The notes under the pieces are model-generated. The model worked only from the letters and a program-made list of their open reading frames with translations. It made no database searches and was not told where the DNA came from. A stretch of DNA of 64,000 nt, taken from assembly GCF_958295425.1 (NCBI RefSeq), contig NC_081138.1, forward strand, positions 28,131,914 through 28,195,913, given 5' to 3'. The DNA comes from Solea solea. Taxonomy: Eukaryota; Chordata; Actinopteri; Pleuronectiformes; Soleidae. This document shows positions 33,968 to 45,777 of the stretch, piece by piece; positions within the stretch are counted from its first letter, which is position 1; each line of letters begins with the position of its first letter. Both the position numbers and the translations under genes were made by a program.

Positions 33968-34269
33968 GAACCGGAGGCAACCAATCCCCACTGCTCCCCA
34001 GGTGGAGAAAAGTGCTAGCCACCGCTCATAAAGGATCACAAAGGATGGATTAAATGCAGAGGTCAAATTCACTATCACTAATTAATTCACTCATGCGCGC
34101 AAAAATAACTAATTTAAATTCTAAATAACTAAAGGAGGACTCGTCCACTCACCCTCCCAAAACTCAAGTGCAGTGCAATGGTCCACTCATACTCGAAAGG
34201 ATGTTGTTCCTTCCGTCTGGTTGGTTTGTCTATTCAGGCTGCTGGAGAAGCCTGCCATATAAAAGGCTT

Positions 34270-34347
34270 AACCTAAGGTTGTATAAAAACATACGTATGT
34301 ATAGGTAGTATATTCAGTTTTCTAAATGTTACACACTGGTCATTTAA
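34270..34347 (+). mobile_element. MITE right-end fragment
   Basis: The segment 'aaaacatacgtatgtataggtagtatattcag' followed by gttacacactggtcatttaa (34328-34347) matches the right end of a fish miniature element: an 'aaacatacttatgaatattatattc'-like stretch, then the GTTACACACTGG...TTTAA terminus. The left part is absent or unrecognisable. Confidence 0.5.
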
Positions 34348-35450
34348 AATGAACACAAAAGTGGGAAGGAGGTGAAGAGAAGCAGAGGATAATACTTGGA
34401 GGCAGTAGTTGATACTTCAATTCTTTCTTTATGCAGCATGCTAAAGCCAAACAGAGAAACAACTCACTCAGCAGTCATTACAGGGAATTAAACATAAACT
34501 TTTTGTGTATTTACAATATTAATCCACATAACACCCAAGCAGGCAGCGGGAGACAGATGCTGACATGCCCTGTGTGTATGCGGCCTGTAAATAAACAATA
34601 GATTCACTTTCAGCGACGGCGCTGTCTGTGTCTGCCCGCCGACGCGCCCATGATGCACCGCCACCGCCAATCTGTTCCCGAGCTTTCAGTTTGCTCGCCA
34701 TATTGACAGCTGATCTGAATCCATCTCGTCCAGAGCCCCTTCAGCAAAGATGAGCATCACAGACGTGGACAGTCAAGACGGCATGCAGCGAAACTGAAGC
34801 GATGCAGACTGTCAGAGCTACTGAGACAGACAAGGGGAGCGGGAATCAGATTAGTCCGTTTTGATCTGTTTAGCTGCTACTCAGGGGAATATGAGAGGGC
34901 CCCCATGAATAGATGATGCATACTTGGATGCCGGGGATGGGTTGACAGCAACTGCCTCCTGCCTTTTCTCATCAGAGGCAAGGAAGACAAAGACATGGAC
35001 GGAGATACTGAGACGTTTCCAGGCACGTTTCGCCATTTCAGAGTGAGGCTCAGTTCAAACAAACGTCCTCATTTTCAGTCCATTAAGAACGACAATCTGT
35101 CTCAGTGACTGACCAGGTCCCACGTTTTGACATTTTCCACCAAATTGACTTTCTTCGTTGTTCACGACTTAAGTAATAATGTCATCTTTTGTGTCACTTA
35201 CTTCTGTATCTCTGAGATACTGAAAAGTCTTGGTTGATGTGACCATTTTGACCACTTTGGCCTCCTTCTGATGGATGACAACATCAGGTTTGGTTTTGTC
35301 TTGCCATTGTGTGCTATAAACATGTTTGTCGACACCCCTACACATTTATCTTCACATAGGAGCACGACACAAGATGATGTTCCTTCTTTCTGCCAAAATC
35401 CTAATCAAACAAGAGTTGTGACGTTGGCATATAGTTGTTTGTTTGGGCTT
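34348..35450. other. Unassigned sequence
   Basis: No gene or repeat family recognised. The part 34600-35070 is unique-looking and contains some CpGs. Confidence 0.45.
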
Positions 35451-35640
35451 TTTACTTCTGCCAAGGAGGCTATGGTTTCGTCCGTTAATCTGTCCTTCTG
35501 TTAGCAACTTAAGCTGCACAGTTTTTAACAAATCAATCTGAAATTGTTGTGATGGCTATGTTCCCTTTGAATTTTGGTAAGAACCTACCCACTGATCACA
35601 AGAATGATCACAATCTCTTACGACGGGCAAAACTAAGACG
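35451..35640 (+). mobile_element. Dispersed repeat, decayed copy
   Basis: The segment 'cttctgccaaggaggctatggtttcgtccg...ctgtccttctgttagcaac' followed by 'aatcaatctgaaattg' matches a repeat known from many aquatic animal genomes, whose consensus runs TGCCAAGGAGGTTATGTTTTC...TGTCTGTTAGCAAGATTAC. Only the middle is legible here. I do not know its class. Confidence 0.45.
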
Positions 35641-36043
35641 GATATAGCTATGAGGCAGGATCAGCTTGGCTCGTACAAGTTATGGTTCTGACCAAAAGTA
35701 CGCAACATCCGTTTACCGGTCAACTTTGACTTCTCACGCCCAAAACCCTGTTCAGCTGTAAATATCAAACATGTTAAAGACTTATGATTTGAAATCGAGA
35801 AGACTCTGATGTATCGTTTTGAAGTTCTAGGAAAGCATTTGAATGAGTACAGTAGTGTAATTAGTTATATAATCGACTCATAGGCTAGAGATACACACAA
35901 GCTTATCTATATTAAACTGAAATGTTAATCTGGATGAGGTGTTGCAGTCAGAGTCAGCGATGTGTGAAAGTGTGTGAGTGCAGTGATCAATATGTGCTGT
36001 GTGTGGTATGTGTGAAAAGGGATTAAAAAAAAATACAGAGGCA
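35641..36043. other. Unassigned sequence
   Basis: No gene or repeat recognised. Confidence 0.5.
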
Positions 36044-36100
36044 CATCATCATCATCATCATCAGCATCAGCAGCAGCAGCAGCAGCAGCAACAACAACAC
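36044..36100. repeat. Compound (CAT)n(CAG)n(CAA)n trinucleotide array
   Basis: About six CAT, then mixed CAG/CAT, about eight CAG and four CAA units. On the minus strand it reads as leucine and methionine runs within a short frame, which is an artefact of the repeat. Confidence 0.95.
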
Positions 36101-37986
36101 TCTGGCATCTTGATTAGGCAGCCTTAGGTAATTGGGAACATTGGCCAGGTGTTCCCAGTCAGCCGAAAGGCACCTCAGCTTCACACATGTGAGACAGTCA
36201 CAGACACGGGGAAACAGCACACCGGACCCAGGGTTTGGGGTCGTCACGGCAATCAAGTGAAGAGGGAAAATTGTGATTATCTCTTATAAATAATAAATGA
36301 ATTGAAATTGGAGAGAAAAAGTCTCATCCAGGTTGTCTCGACATCTGTAAAATATGCATTTATGTTCCAACGGCGTCTTGTTTTGTGTGTTACTTTGCTG
36401 CATAAACAGTCGTAGTTGCCAATACTGGAAAAGCAACCTTTCCAGTTAAGGGTCATGTATGAGCCGCTGCTTCATAAAGCAGCCAATCATTTCTATTGGC
36501 GCTCTCTCTCTGAACTGCCTCGGGGCAGGAAACAGAGTCCAGAGAAGGTGTGAAAGTCTTTCTCAGATCTTGTTACTTGCATTATGCAAGAAGGTTGTTT
36601 TAATGGAATTATTGATCAGTTATGCCAAAGAAAACTATGTTACCTACCTCAACCCTCATACTCTACACCTGGACTCACATGCACCCATACAAACGGCCTC
36701 ATGAATACATCATTTCCTGCCCGTCTTCCAAACAGCTGATCCAGCAGCATGTCTGGCCCACCTTCCCGTATCAGTCCTTCCTTTTATACTAACCATTACT
36801 TATTCAGCTCAATCCCAAATGTTCACACAGTCTCAGCCCAGACCATTGGGACGATACCGCGAGCGCGTTTCCCTGACGGGAGCCATCTGCCTGCTTCTCT
36901 CCTCCTGTCATTAGCTCATCTCTGAGATGATTCCCAACACATATCATTGGCTGCAATCTGTCTGTCTGCCTTTACCGCCAACCAAACATCTGAGCAGCCC
37001 AACTCTCTCATGGGTGGAGGGCTGGAAACTTCTCCTGCCAGTCTGCCTGCTCCACTGTACCTTCCCCACAAATTCTACCTCCTTATCCATCCCCGTCTTG
37101 AGTCAAAAAACTGTTTTTTGTTTCTTATCTTCTTCACATTCTTCACATCACTCTGTGGCCTTCCTCACTTCTGTCTCCTCATTCTTCCTCCTCCCCCCCC
37201 CCTCCTGTCATCCTCCTTCCCCATTTTCGTTCCTGCTGGCAGGGTGCAGCCATATATCCGCCTGTTCCTGAGAGGGAGTGAGCGATGCGTGTGTCGCACC
37301 ATGGTGGCGGAGGGAGCAACGGAGCCTGACGTGAACATACGCTGTGAGAGCTCCCATTTACAACGCCGCCTCCTAATGAGCGACGCGCCGAACGCGACAC
37401 AGATGCAGTTACCTCCACTAACTCATTTTCATGGGGGATAAACAAAAAGTGCTCGCTCTCGCTACAAAGTGGCAAAGTCGGAATGGATGCTAAATGTTTC
37501 CTGGCAAAATCATTCACAGGAAATTGAACTTCTATGCTAAAGAGGCCAGCACTTGGACTGGAACATGATCTGGTCTCCAGCTCCAGGCCTGGCAATCTGA
37601 AGCTGGGTCGAGTCACAGCCAGTTTTGCCATCTGCACCCCTAACCTCACAGTGTGTGTCAGCAGGCAGATTGGACCTCCTTTTTTTTTTTGCTCCACTGT
37701 CATTGCTGTTGGATTTATCTTCCCTGGTCACATGACTGGATCAACGACCAATGGCTTAAGGGTTTGGAAATTAAATAACATTAGTTCACCATGATGGCGT
37801 CAGCGTGATGATGCTCTTCTCTTCTGATGCTGGATTCGATCCGAGAGCTCCTTTGGAGCCACGTGCTATTTTAGCTTCACACATAAACATGATTTCATTG
37901 GCTGACGTTTGTGCTACTGCTTGTAGAGTTCAACAAGTCTCACTTGACTCATCCGCAGCTGAGTGTTGACTATGTACTTAAGGCAA
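36101..37986. other. Unassigned sequence
   Basis: No supported gene. Open frames of 114-174 codons around 36927-37703 owe their length to CT-rich and CpG-containing composition and match nothing I know. A C-run lies at 37191-37202 and a T-run at 37679-37690. Confidence 0.45.
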
Positions 37987-38050
37987 GGGCCTTGCTTTAG
38001 AGGCGACCGCCATCTTGTGCCGCCATGTTTCTACGGCAGCCCCCCAATGG
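37987..38050 (+). mobile_element. MITE internal fragment
   Basis: The segment 'gggccttgctttagaggcgaccgccatcttgtgccgccatgtttctac' shares the 'gccatcttgtg..g..atg.ttctac' block with 20442-20475. I recall it as the middle of a common fish miniature element that mentions GCCATGTTTCTACAGTAGCCC. The ends are not visible. Confidence 0.5.
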
Positions 38051-38950
38051 ATGTGCCTTTCACATATTGAGGCAGAGGCTCACTATATTCTACAGAATAC
38101 TAAAACTCTGTATAAATAAAACATGCTCCATGAAGCTGTGCATGTGTGTGTGTGTGGTCAGGAAAATGTGGGCAAACTCAATTAATGCTCAAGCTTCAGA
38201 GCTTCTGTCCCCACTGCTCGCTCTCGTCCTCATCTCCTCCCAAAATGTACACAGTAAGGAGGCACCAGTAGGTTAATTAGCAGGAAGAATATGGTTGGGG
38301 ATTCGGGGACGGTGGAGACAACTCCTCGGCCCCTCTCCTCACTGACAGATGCTGCCACCGCCAATGCCACGACCCCACTCAGCTCTCACCTCTGGAGGGA
38401 AGAAAAGCCCAGACGTGTGGAGGGACAAGGAGAGCCGTCACAGCAAAGAAAAAACAACAGCCTTGGCTGTTTAATAAATGATTTACTGGAGAGTATTCAA
38501 TCAGCCGATGAAAGGAAATTTGTCTTGCTGTTGTTTAAGTCCATGAAGTGGCGGACCGATGGTCTATGGAGCCACGTCCATATGGTGGACTTGCATGGAG
38601 AGGCGAGATAGTGAGAGACAGAGAGGCTCCCCAGAGGATTCTGACGGAGCTGCACGGCTGAACGATCTCAAGGTCACTCGGTGAAGAACAACACAACATG
38701 ACAGGACGCAAGAATATTAAGTGATAAAGCGTCGGTATCTGTCCACGGTGATGGTTGGTGAGTGGAATGGTCTCAGTGAGTTACAGTATGTCAAGAGAGA
38801 GGGAAAAAATATGCCTGAAGCCAGTCGGTGTTAGTCGCCCACATCCGCTTTCTATTTTAGTGAGGAACCACAAGGTGGCTGGCAGGTACAGGTCTTTGAT
38901 AGAGTAGCATCATTACCTCAAGTGAAGGGCATTCTGGCTTCGTGTGGAGA
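38051..38950. other. Unassigned sequence
   Basis: No gene recognised. One 106-codon frame at 38291-38611 has no family resemblance. Confidence 0.45.
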
Positions 38951-39016
38951 AGAAAGAAAGTAGGAAAGAAAGAAAGAAAGAAAGAAAGTAGGAAGGAAAG
39001 AAAGAAAGAAAGAAAG
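38951..39016. repeat. (GAAA)n array with GTAGGAAA interruptions
   Basis: Two blocks of GAAA units are separated by 'gtaggaaggaaag'; another 'gtaggaaa' opens the first block. This suggests a higher-order duplication of the array. Confidence 0.9.
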
Positions 39017-39540
39017 GCGATTGTTAGATTAATCGTTGCAAACAGTATTTTGAATGGTTGCATATTACAGAGCGGAAAACCATTGTGTTGAATATGATTA
39101 TTGCTTCTTTCCCTGGGCCGTCATAATCTTACACTCAAAAAGGTGCAATAAGCATTTATATGCAATTAAACATGTGCGTCTTATACTCTCTTATTGTACT
39201 AGTTTTCAGATGATCCGTCCCTAATTTCACTGACTTGTAATGACCATAAAAATCTCTTTTTAAACATGTTGGATGTTAATGGTTTTCAGCCTCCTCTCTG
39301 ACAGCAGGGCTGGATTAAAACAACAATTATGATTGTTCTTCCATGACGGATCGACTCGTCTGTTTGACATCGAGCTTCTCTCGTCGTCTTGAGCTTTCCG
39401 TCGCAGTGATGCTGTTACAGGCACCGCCCACCACGACTGTAGAGCTTCTAATGACGTTATCATGGGGGCTCAAACACACACACGCTGGCACAGCTATTCT
39501 TCTTGGGACAATGCACCCACTCCTATTACAGCCTAAACCT
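39017..39540. other. Unassigned sequence
   Basis: No gene or repeat family recognised; a short CA run is present at 39472-39482. Confidence 0.5.
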
Positions 39541-39690
39541 TAATTAAACCCGGTTAAGTCCTAACCTTAACCTACAACCACGATTCACAGCTCCTCAGAA
39601 ATGAGGTTATGCCTCATTAGAATCAGGTTTTTGGTCTCCATGAGGACTCCTGGTCCTGACAAGGTCAGTGTTTATGCCAGAACAGACACA
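39541..39690 (-). repeat. Dispersed repeat, reverse copy
   Basis: Reverse-oriented copy of the repeat at 6657-6810. The segment ttttggtctccatgaggac (39629-39647) is the exact complement of 6700-6718. Flanking it are 'gcctcattagaatcagg' (complement of the 'cctggtcctaatgagg' block), 'cctcagaaatgagg' and the 'aaccttaacct' tail. Confidence 0.65.
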
Positions 39691-42600
39691 CACAGTGGAA
39701 GGTAAAGCTATACCTCCATGGATAAAGTTTTGTCGATGGAGTAATGGGCTTCCCTGATGGCAAGGGACCATAATAACCTCTAAAGAGGTTAGAGTTGCAG
39801 AGAATGGAGAATGATACTGCATGTCAGTGTGCTATGTTTGGGGGCGGGGGGAGGGGACATACCAAGACAGACCCCGGAACACCCAGAGCATGGCTTCAGT
39901 TTAGCATTTATGATAAAGTGACGTCTTTATCTCCCATTTCTTTCTCTTTCCATTAGTCTCTGTCTTTGCACATGCCTGTTAAATAAAAAAAGCACAGCCC
40001 AGCCAGTGCAAAAATAATGACGTGTCTATCATTGCTCTGCCACTGGCCACAACTCATTCAACTGTAGAAGCAGTAGGATGCTGCAGGGGGGAGAAGAGAG
40101 GGAGGCAGGAAGATAAAATCCACTGGGAATAATCAATGCCACTATATGTGATGACTTCATTCGCTCGGCCTGTTTACTTTGATTTAACGGTGCATAATTC
40201 CATCGCCGAATACAGTAAATATAGCGGGCGAAATCGATAAGACAATAAAGCATGATGAAGGAGGCGCTGTGGTCAGTTGAAGGGTGCGCTCGGGCAGAGT
40301 GAACACCCGAAGGATACGAGCGCGGGCGGCCAGGAGAGAGCACTCTCATCTCGGCTGGTCGCACACTCTGCTGAACATCATTGGCATAGAATTAATGCCT
40401 CAAAGTGAATCAACACACAGCACACAATCCAGGTCGCCTTCCCTCCCTCCGCCTGCACTGTTTCTCATTATTAGGGAAACAGAATGAAACTCATCTGCGG
40501 CGTAGATGACTTTTATCAGCCAAATGAAAACTCACACACACAGATGACATCTCGCGGCGTATTTCTCTGGGCTGGAAATGAAGTGGAGTCATGACGCAGA
40601 AGAGACATCCCGTCATCTCTGGAGCTAATTTTTCCGATGAATCAAAACGGGAGCGCGTCGACTGTGACGACGTGAAAAGGCAAATCGTCTTGGAAGTGCT
40701 ATTGCTGTGTGAAGCAGGATGGCCCTAACAAGGCATGGCATGTAGAGAAAGAATAATAGCAAATGTTGTGTGATCTTGTGAATCTCGGGGGCCGATGCCG
40801 CACAATTCCATTAGCCCTCCTCTTCAAGCTGAGAGCTCTCAGTCTGTCATTCATCACCAGCTGCAGCACAACACAGAGACAACGGCAATGAAAATGAACT
40901 TTCCCCGCTGCACCCCCTCCATTTGTCTGTATCTCCCACTCCCTCTCTCCCCTCCCTAACTTTCTCCCTTATAATTAACCTCTAATTCACACACTTTCTA
41001 TTCCGTGTGTGAATAACAAATGGGAAATAGTGTCTTCCCATGACATCTGGCCACAAGCTGCTCCCTCTTGATACTACAATTGTACAAGGGGGGCCCTGAA
41101 TATCAATACTAGCAGCAGCAGCTTCACTTCAAACCCATGAAACAACAGCTTTTTTCATGAAAGTGCATTTTCAAACAGGAGAATGAGTCATTTTTCCTTC
41201 CTGCAGTGCTCACACAGGAAACCACTGATTCCGAGTGTGTTTTCAGCTCTGTTGACTTGTAGAGGTTCCTCGTCTCCTGATGAAAAACAACACGCGGCAG
41301 AGTGTAACTCTGTGATCGGGTCTCGACACAAAGTAGCTCCTCTAAAACACACTTAAAAAAACCATGCAGCGAAAAGTCGCTTTAGTGTCAAATGCACATC
41401 GCCTCACTCTTCCTCACTCTCTGGGTTTCTATTTTCTCTCCCGTTTCCCAGCCCAGGTGACTCTCTCTCTTTTTCCCATGTCCTCCTCTACCTCTCCGCG
41501 GTCTCCGTTTGCAGTTTGAGTGACAGATTTGGTTCGTGGTTCAGACACTGGGAGGCTGGTTCTGTTTCACGAGGTTTCAGTGTATTCCAGTTGGATCATG
41601 ACTCTGACAGTTGCATCTGAGCGTCTGTACGCCACCTCAGATATGTTGTGTTCGACTATATCACAAGGACGGATGCCTGAAGGCCATGTACGTTCAGTGT
41701 GTCAGTGTTGCTCCGGGCTGTAACGGCGTGTGTGAAGAAGAGGGTTTTTTCTAGACACAAAGTGCACAGCCTATAGTATTGTAACTGTAATTTCTAAAAG
41801 ACATATTTATGTGTACACAACAGGCTTAAGAAGGTAGGACAGTATTGTGAAGGAAAACCTGATTTAGGGCATTTAGGACATTGGCTTCTTACCAGAAAAC
41901 AAATTATTTGACACAAAAGGTGATTTGAAAATGATTTACACATAATTGAGCTGCTTCAAGGTTCTCCAGAAAACCATCCATAGCAACCTTTTCCCTGTGC
42001 TCAAGCTTTTTCCCTTTTGTTTAACATAGAAAATGTCAGCCATTGACCGTGCACCCAATATTTCATTTTCTCCAAATATATTAAAAGTTATAGAACTTTT
42101 ATTTTGTTCCTCAGTGTTTTCCCTTTCTAATCCAAGATCTGATTAGTTTTGCCCCAGGATGTCTGCCAGTGAGCTGACATTGACAGATTCATTGGACTTC
42201 TTTCGGCGGATTGATTCAGGAAAACGGCATCTCAAGAAAAGGGCCTGTTAATCATAGCAGCTGTCTGCTCTACAGAAGTCAGAGAGCAGAAGAAATGACC
42301 GTTCACGTCATGTAATAAATCACTAGAACATATAAACTAGAAGTCATTTGTTTCTGGTCACTTATTTGCTCGTGTGTAACTGACTTCCTCGTGGGTCACA
42401 GGGTGGCCATAAGCACAAGGACGCGTTAATTAACAGTTACAGTGAGTGTAAGGGCGTTGCATCATTCCGGTGTGGCCATGCATCCATGTGTGCACAACGG
42501 GGGCGAGGGGGGAGGGGGGGAGGAGAGCCACTGTCTCTGAAGGGCAAGAGGAAGAGCAGTCCCTGGCATCCCAAGAGTGGACCGGGTCCAAACAGTCCTT

Positions 42601-42940
42601 TGGCCAATTGTTATGCAGGATAATCGGAAATCTGGCAACCGCCAGCAGCACCAGGTGGTCCCATCAACACAGAGAAGAAGATGGACTGGAAACAGAAATA
42701 GAACAAGCTGGGCCGCCCCCCTGAAGGACCCGGGGTGTCTGAACAGTACCAGGCCACAAAGGAGGACCTGGGACCCATGTGTGCTTAATAACTGTAAAAT
42801 GAGATGGCACATGTTTTTTTTTTCTGCATTAGTGGGAAAGACATGGTCAAATGTGTGCTCTTTATTTATAGACCCTTCCATAAAGTGGTCGCTGGTCTTC
42901 CTGGCATCGATACAGCACGCAATCATTGAGTGAATAATAT
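39691..42940. other. Long unassigned stretch
   Basis: No gene, RNA or recognisable transposon in 3.2 kb apart from short simple repeats. CpG-containing unique-looking sequence lies at 40280-40700. C/T-rich sequence lies at 40905-40965 and 41400-41510. A G-rich run occurs at 42500-42525. Short frames have no family resemblance. Confidence 0.4.
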
Positions 42941-43111
42941 ATATATATATACGTATATACATATATATATATACACACATATATATGTATATATATATAC
43001 ATATATGTGTATATAAATATATATATATACATGTATATGTATATATATATATTTATATACACATATATGTGTATATAAATATATATATATATACATATAT
43101 ATATACATATC
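42941..43111. repeat. AT/ATAC-rich simple-repeat array, about 170 bp
   Basis: Alternating AT runs interrupted by acatatatgtg and atacgtatac words, largely self-complementary. It abuts the Tc1-like remnant at 43113 and may have expanded from its AT-rich end. Confidence 0.9.
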
Positions 43112-43112
43112 A

Positions 43113-43278
43113 TAAGAGAATGGCCAGACTGATTTGGAGGTAAGAGTATCTTGCAACTCTAACTCAACTCACTCATTACAACCAGGGTTTGCAGAAGACC
43201 TTCACTGTAGCCCAGCAGCAGAGGACCATGCAGGATGCGAGGTATCCTCTGTACCTAATAAATTGGCCCATGACTGTT
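43113..43278 (+). mobile_element. Second Tc1-like transposon remnant
   Basis: The order 'gagaatggccagactgattt' (43117-43136), 'actcattacaaccagggtttgcagaagacc', 'gcagcagaggacc' and 'tgtacctaataaattggccca' (43250-43270) follows a well-known fish Tc1-like family. In that family the transposase contains a W/M-A-R-L-I...Y-N-x-G-L-Q-K segment, and the terminus reads GTACCTAATAAAGTGGCC. Most of the transposase is deleted between the 'gaggacc' block and the right end. The left terminus is not visible, since the AT array lies there. This family differs from the 20-kb element. Confidence 0.7.
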
Positions 43279-43591
43279 GTGGATGGTATGGTGTAGTATG
43301 GAAAAGAGAGAGAAAAACTAACTGAACCCAAATTGAAACGGGTATCCTGGTGTTTGTGTAACCTGAGTTTATCCGGTCTGAAATATAACACATACAAAGC
43401 AGTGAAAGCAAGCCAGCACAGCTATTGTAATCAAAACACGACCCAAACCCAAATATTATTTAAAGAAAAGCCGTCTCAACCTGGTCTGATCCATTACAGT
43501 GGACTCTGGTCTGGTATCCACCCTCTAGTGGGAATAAGTAGAGTAATGTACGTTGGTTGTGTCACCTCAAGAAAAATGTGAACCTCTCCGA

Positions 43592-43619
43592 GTGTGTGTG
43601 TGTGTGTGTGTGTGTGTGT
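43592..43619. repeat. (GT)14 microsatellite
   Basis: Perfect dinucleotide run. Confidence 0.95.
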
Positions 43620-45748
43620 TGCTCTGCCGCCGACTGGCTCTAAGTGGGTGTGAAGGATACAGCGATCGCCAGTGAAAGCCAAGACTGCACCACATCTGTG
43701 CAACCTCAGGAAAACGTCCACAGCTACGCCGAGTAAACAAGCAAAAACATCAGCACACATGACCTACATGCATCCCGACTCCAAATCCACCAAATCCTCC
43801 AAACTAACAAGGAAGTTAAGCTTTGAAGCAGATGCGTCACCAGTGTTCTTGCACCTTACTTTTGTGTATAAGTGTGCTCTGCTTGCAAACCCGCCTCTCA
43901 TGGCTTTGGGATACATATGTTCGCTCTCCATAAGGCCCCCGGTACAAATGATCTAGCCAAGTGGAGCTTTCATTGCTCACCGGCTGCGCTCATGTACCAT
44001 TACTCAGTCCTGATCTGCTGGATCTCCACCCCCCCTCGCTGTGTGAGAGAGGCAGGAGGAGAAATGAGCGCAGATAAACAACCAAACAGCCAAATTGAAA
44101 GCGGTGCGGGACAGAGGCAGACGCACAGAGGGCTAGGAATGGGAGGTTAGACGAAAACACAGAGAGGAAGAGACAAGGAAGATGCCGGTGGATGAAAGAC
44201 GGGCGAAATGGAAATCATTTACTCAGAGAGTGGCAGTGTTTTTCTTCTGTTTGTCTCCCAAGAAAATAACTAATTGATCTGTCCACTGTGCGATTACCTC
44301 CCATCATGGACTGATTGACTGTCTGTCACACACGCTCACTCTCTCAGACTGCTCAAACACACAGGGCATCCATCTCAATCAACCGCATGCAGTGTGTGTG
44401 TGTGTGTGCGTGCATGTAAATGTGCGCGCTCTCAGATGCATGGGCCACATATCACACGTCAGCATCAGTCCCACTCTGCTCCTCCTGGAGATGAGGGAAG
44501 AGACAGTGGAGTGACAAATGACGACAGCATTGTTTAGATGGCCGATGTCAAGACTGTAAGTGAGGGAGTGTTCCCACACTCTGTGGGGTACGGGACGCCA
44601 GTTGTGGGGTGGAACACGGACAAATGCCCGGTGCGTCGCAGATCCATTTTCAAACTGAATTACAAGTCAAGAAAATGAAAAACGCACAGAGAGCAAAGGC
44701 CGGGCCATGGAAAGCTCCTTCAGACTGACGATGCTCATTTTCAAAAGGTGTTCCGTTCAAATTCATCTTAGCTGACCTTGTACCAGGAGCAGTTGCACAC
44801 GTTTTGTTCCTAACAATACAATAAATGAGTGGGATTCTTTGGGTTCAGGGTGGCAGCACGAGGAAGTCTGTATAGAGCTCAGGTTTCAAATGAGTTGACC
44901 CTGAAGCCAGGCTCGAGGTGAGACTCGCCGTCTCGGGGTCAACTGAGCGGATAGTTGTAACTGCTGGAACTGTGGGTGGAGAGACGAAATAAAATAGTGG
45001 GAAAAAAAGAGCAAAATAATTCATCCTCTAACTGCTGAATGTGACCCAGAGAGCAAAGTCATACGCAGCATATTTCATAACCATGGCTCGGCGCGGACAC
45101 GTGGAGGTATTGAGCTCACACTTGGGAGATTTATTTCAGCCTTTCACCACCACAGTCAATATTAAGCCTCTTTCACACTAAAATTAGCATGTTCACCCTG
45201 GTTAAAAAATCCCAGGCGATTAAAAGGCGTTTAACACCATTCCATGGTTTGCCTGGAGGTGGTTTTTTTCCTAGCCGTGCGTAAAATGTGACATCACAAA
45301 CATGCTGGGGAAAAAAAACAAAGTGTCAGGGGAAGAAGAAAACAACAGCGACAATATGAACACAAGTGAGCTCTGAGACAACGTTACAGTCATTTCTATT
45401 TTGTACCTTTTTCTTTTGTCCCTCCGTGTCGACAAGGGAATGATTTTAAGTCACGCTGTGACTCACGCAAGTCAGTGATTAGCAAAATGATTAGTCAACT
45501 ATTTGGATAAACTTCAAAACTTCATACACAGCCTAGAAGTGCATCAGACTTTGAAGTCATCATCCAATTGTCCAGCAAAGGGCGCTGTGAGCACAGCTCG
45601 GTCTGCATCCATGTCATCTTTGCTCATCGGAAGAAGACAGTGATGTTATGTTGTTTTCTGTGACAATGAACATGTGGACTCCGCTGCTATCTTAGTTCCT
45701 ATAAGCACTAGCTCTGCTGAGTTCAACCTGTCCCACCCTAGAAGATTT
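43620..45748. other. Unassigned sequence
   Basis: No gene. A short TG run occurs at 44393-44408. The part 45165-45330 ('cctctttcacactaaaattag', 'ttaaaaaatcccagg', 'atgtgacatcacaaacatg') reminds me of a fish DNA-transposon repeat, but I cannot define it. Confidence 0.4.
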
Positions 45749-45777
45749 GGGCCAGATCTCACTCCCAGATCTGGCCC
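45749..45777. other. Perfect 11-bp inverted repeat (hairpin)
   Basis: gggccagatct (45749-45759) and agatctggccc (45767-45777) are exact complements around the 7-base loop cactccc. The stem is GC-containing, so less likely to be chance than AT palindromes. No T-run or gene suggests a terminator; function unknown. Confidence 0.8.

Noticed and set aside
33497..34078. 193-codon minus-strand frame
   Set aside because: It spans the MITE at 33627-33967 and both its flanks; no transposase or other motif is present, and such elements are non-coding.
36023..36256. Poly-leucine/methionine frame
   Set aside because: Produced by the CAT/CAG/CAA array read on the minus strand.
37179..37703. 174-codon minus-strand frame
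   Set aside because: It starts in a C/T-rich, glycine/glutamate-encoding run and shows no domain; the plus-strand frames in the same place are equally long, which indicates composition rather than coding.
42462..42980. 172-codon minus-strand frame
   Set aside because: Its beginning is Tyr/Ile-rich translation of the AT array, and the rest matches nothing I recognise.
42862..43156. Repeating Tyr-Ile frames
   Set aside because: Translation of the AT/ATAC simple repeat.
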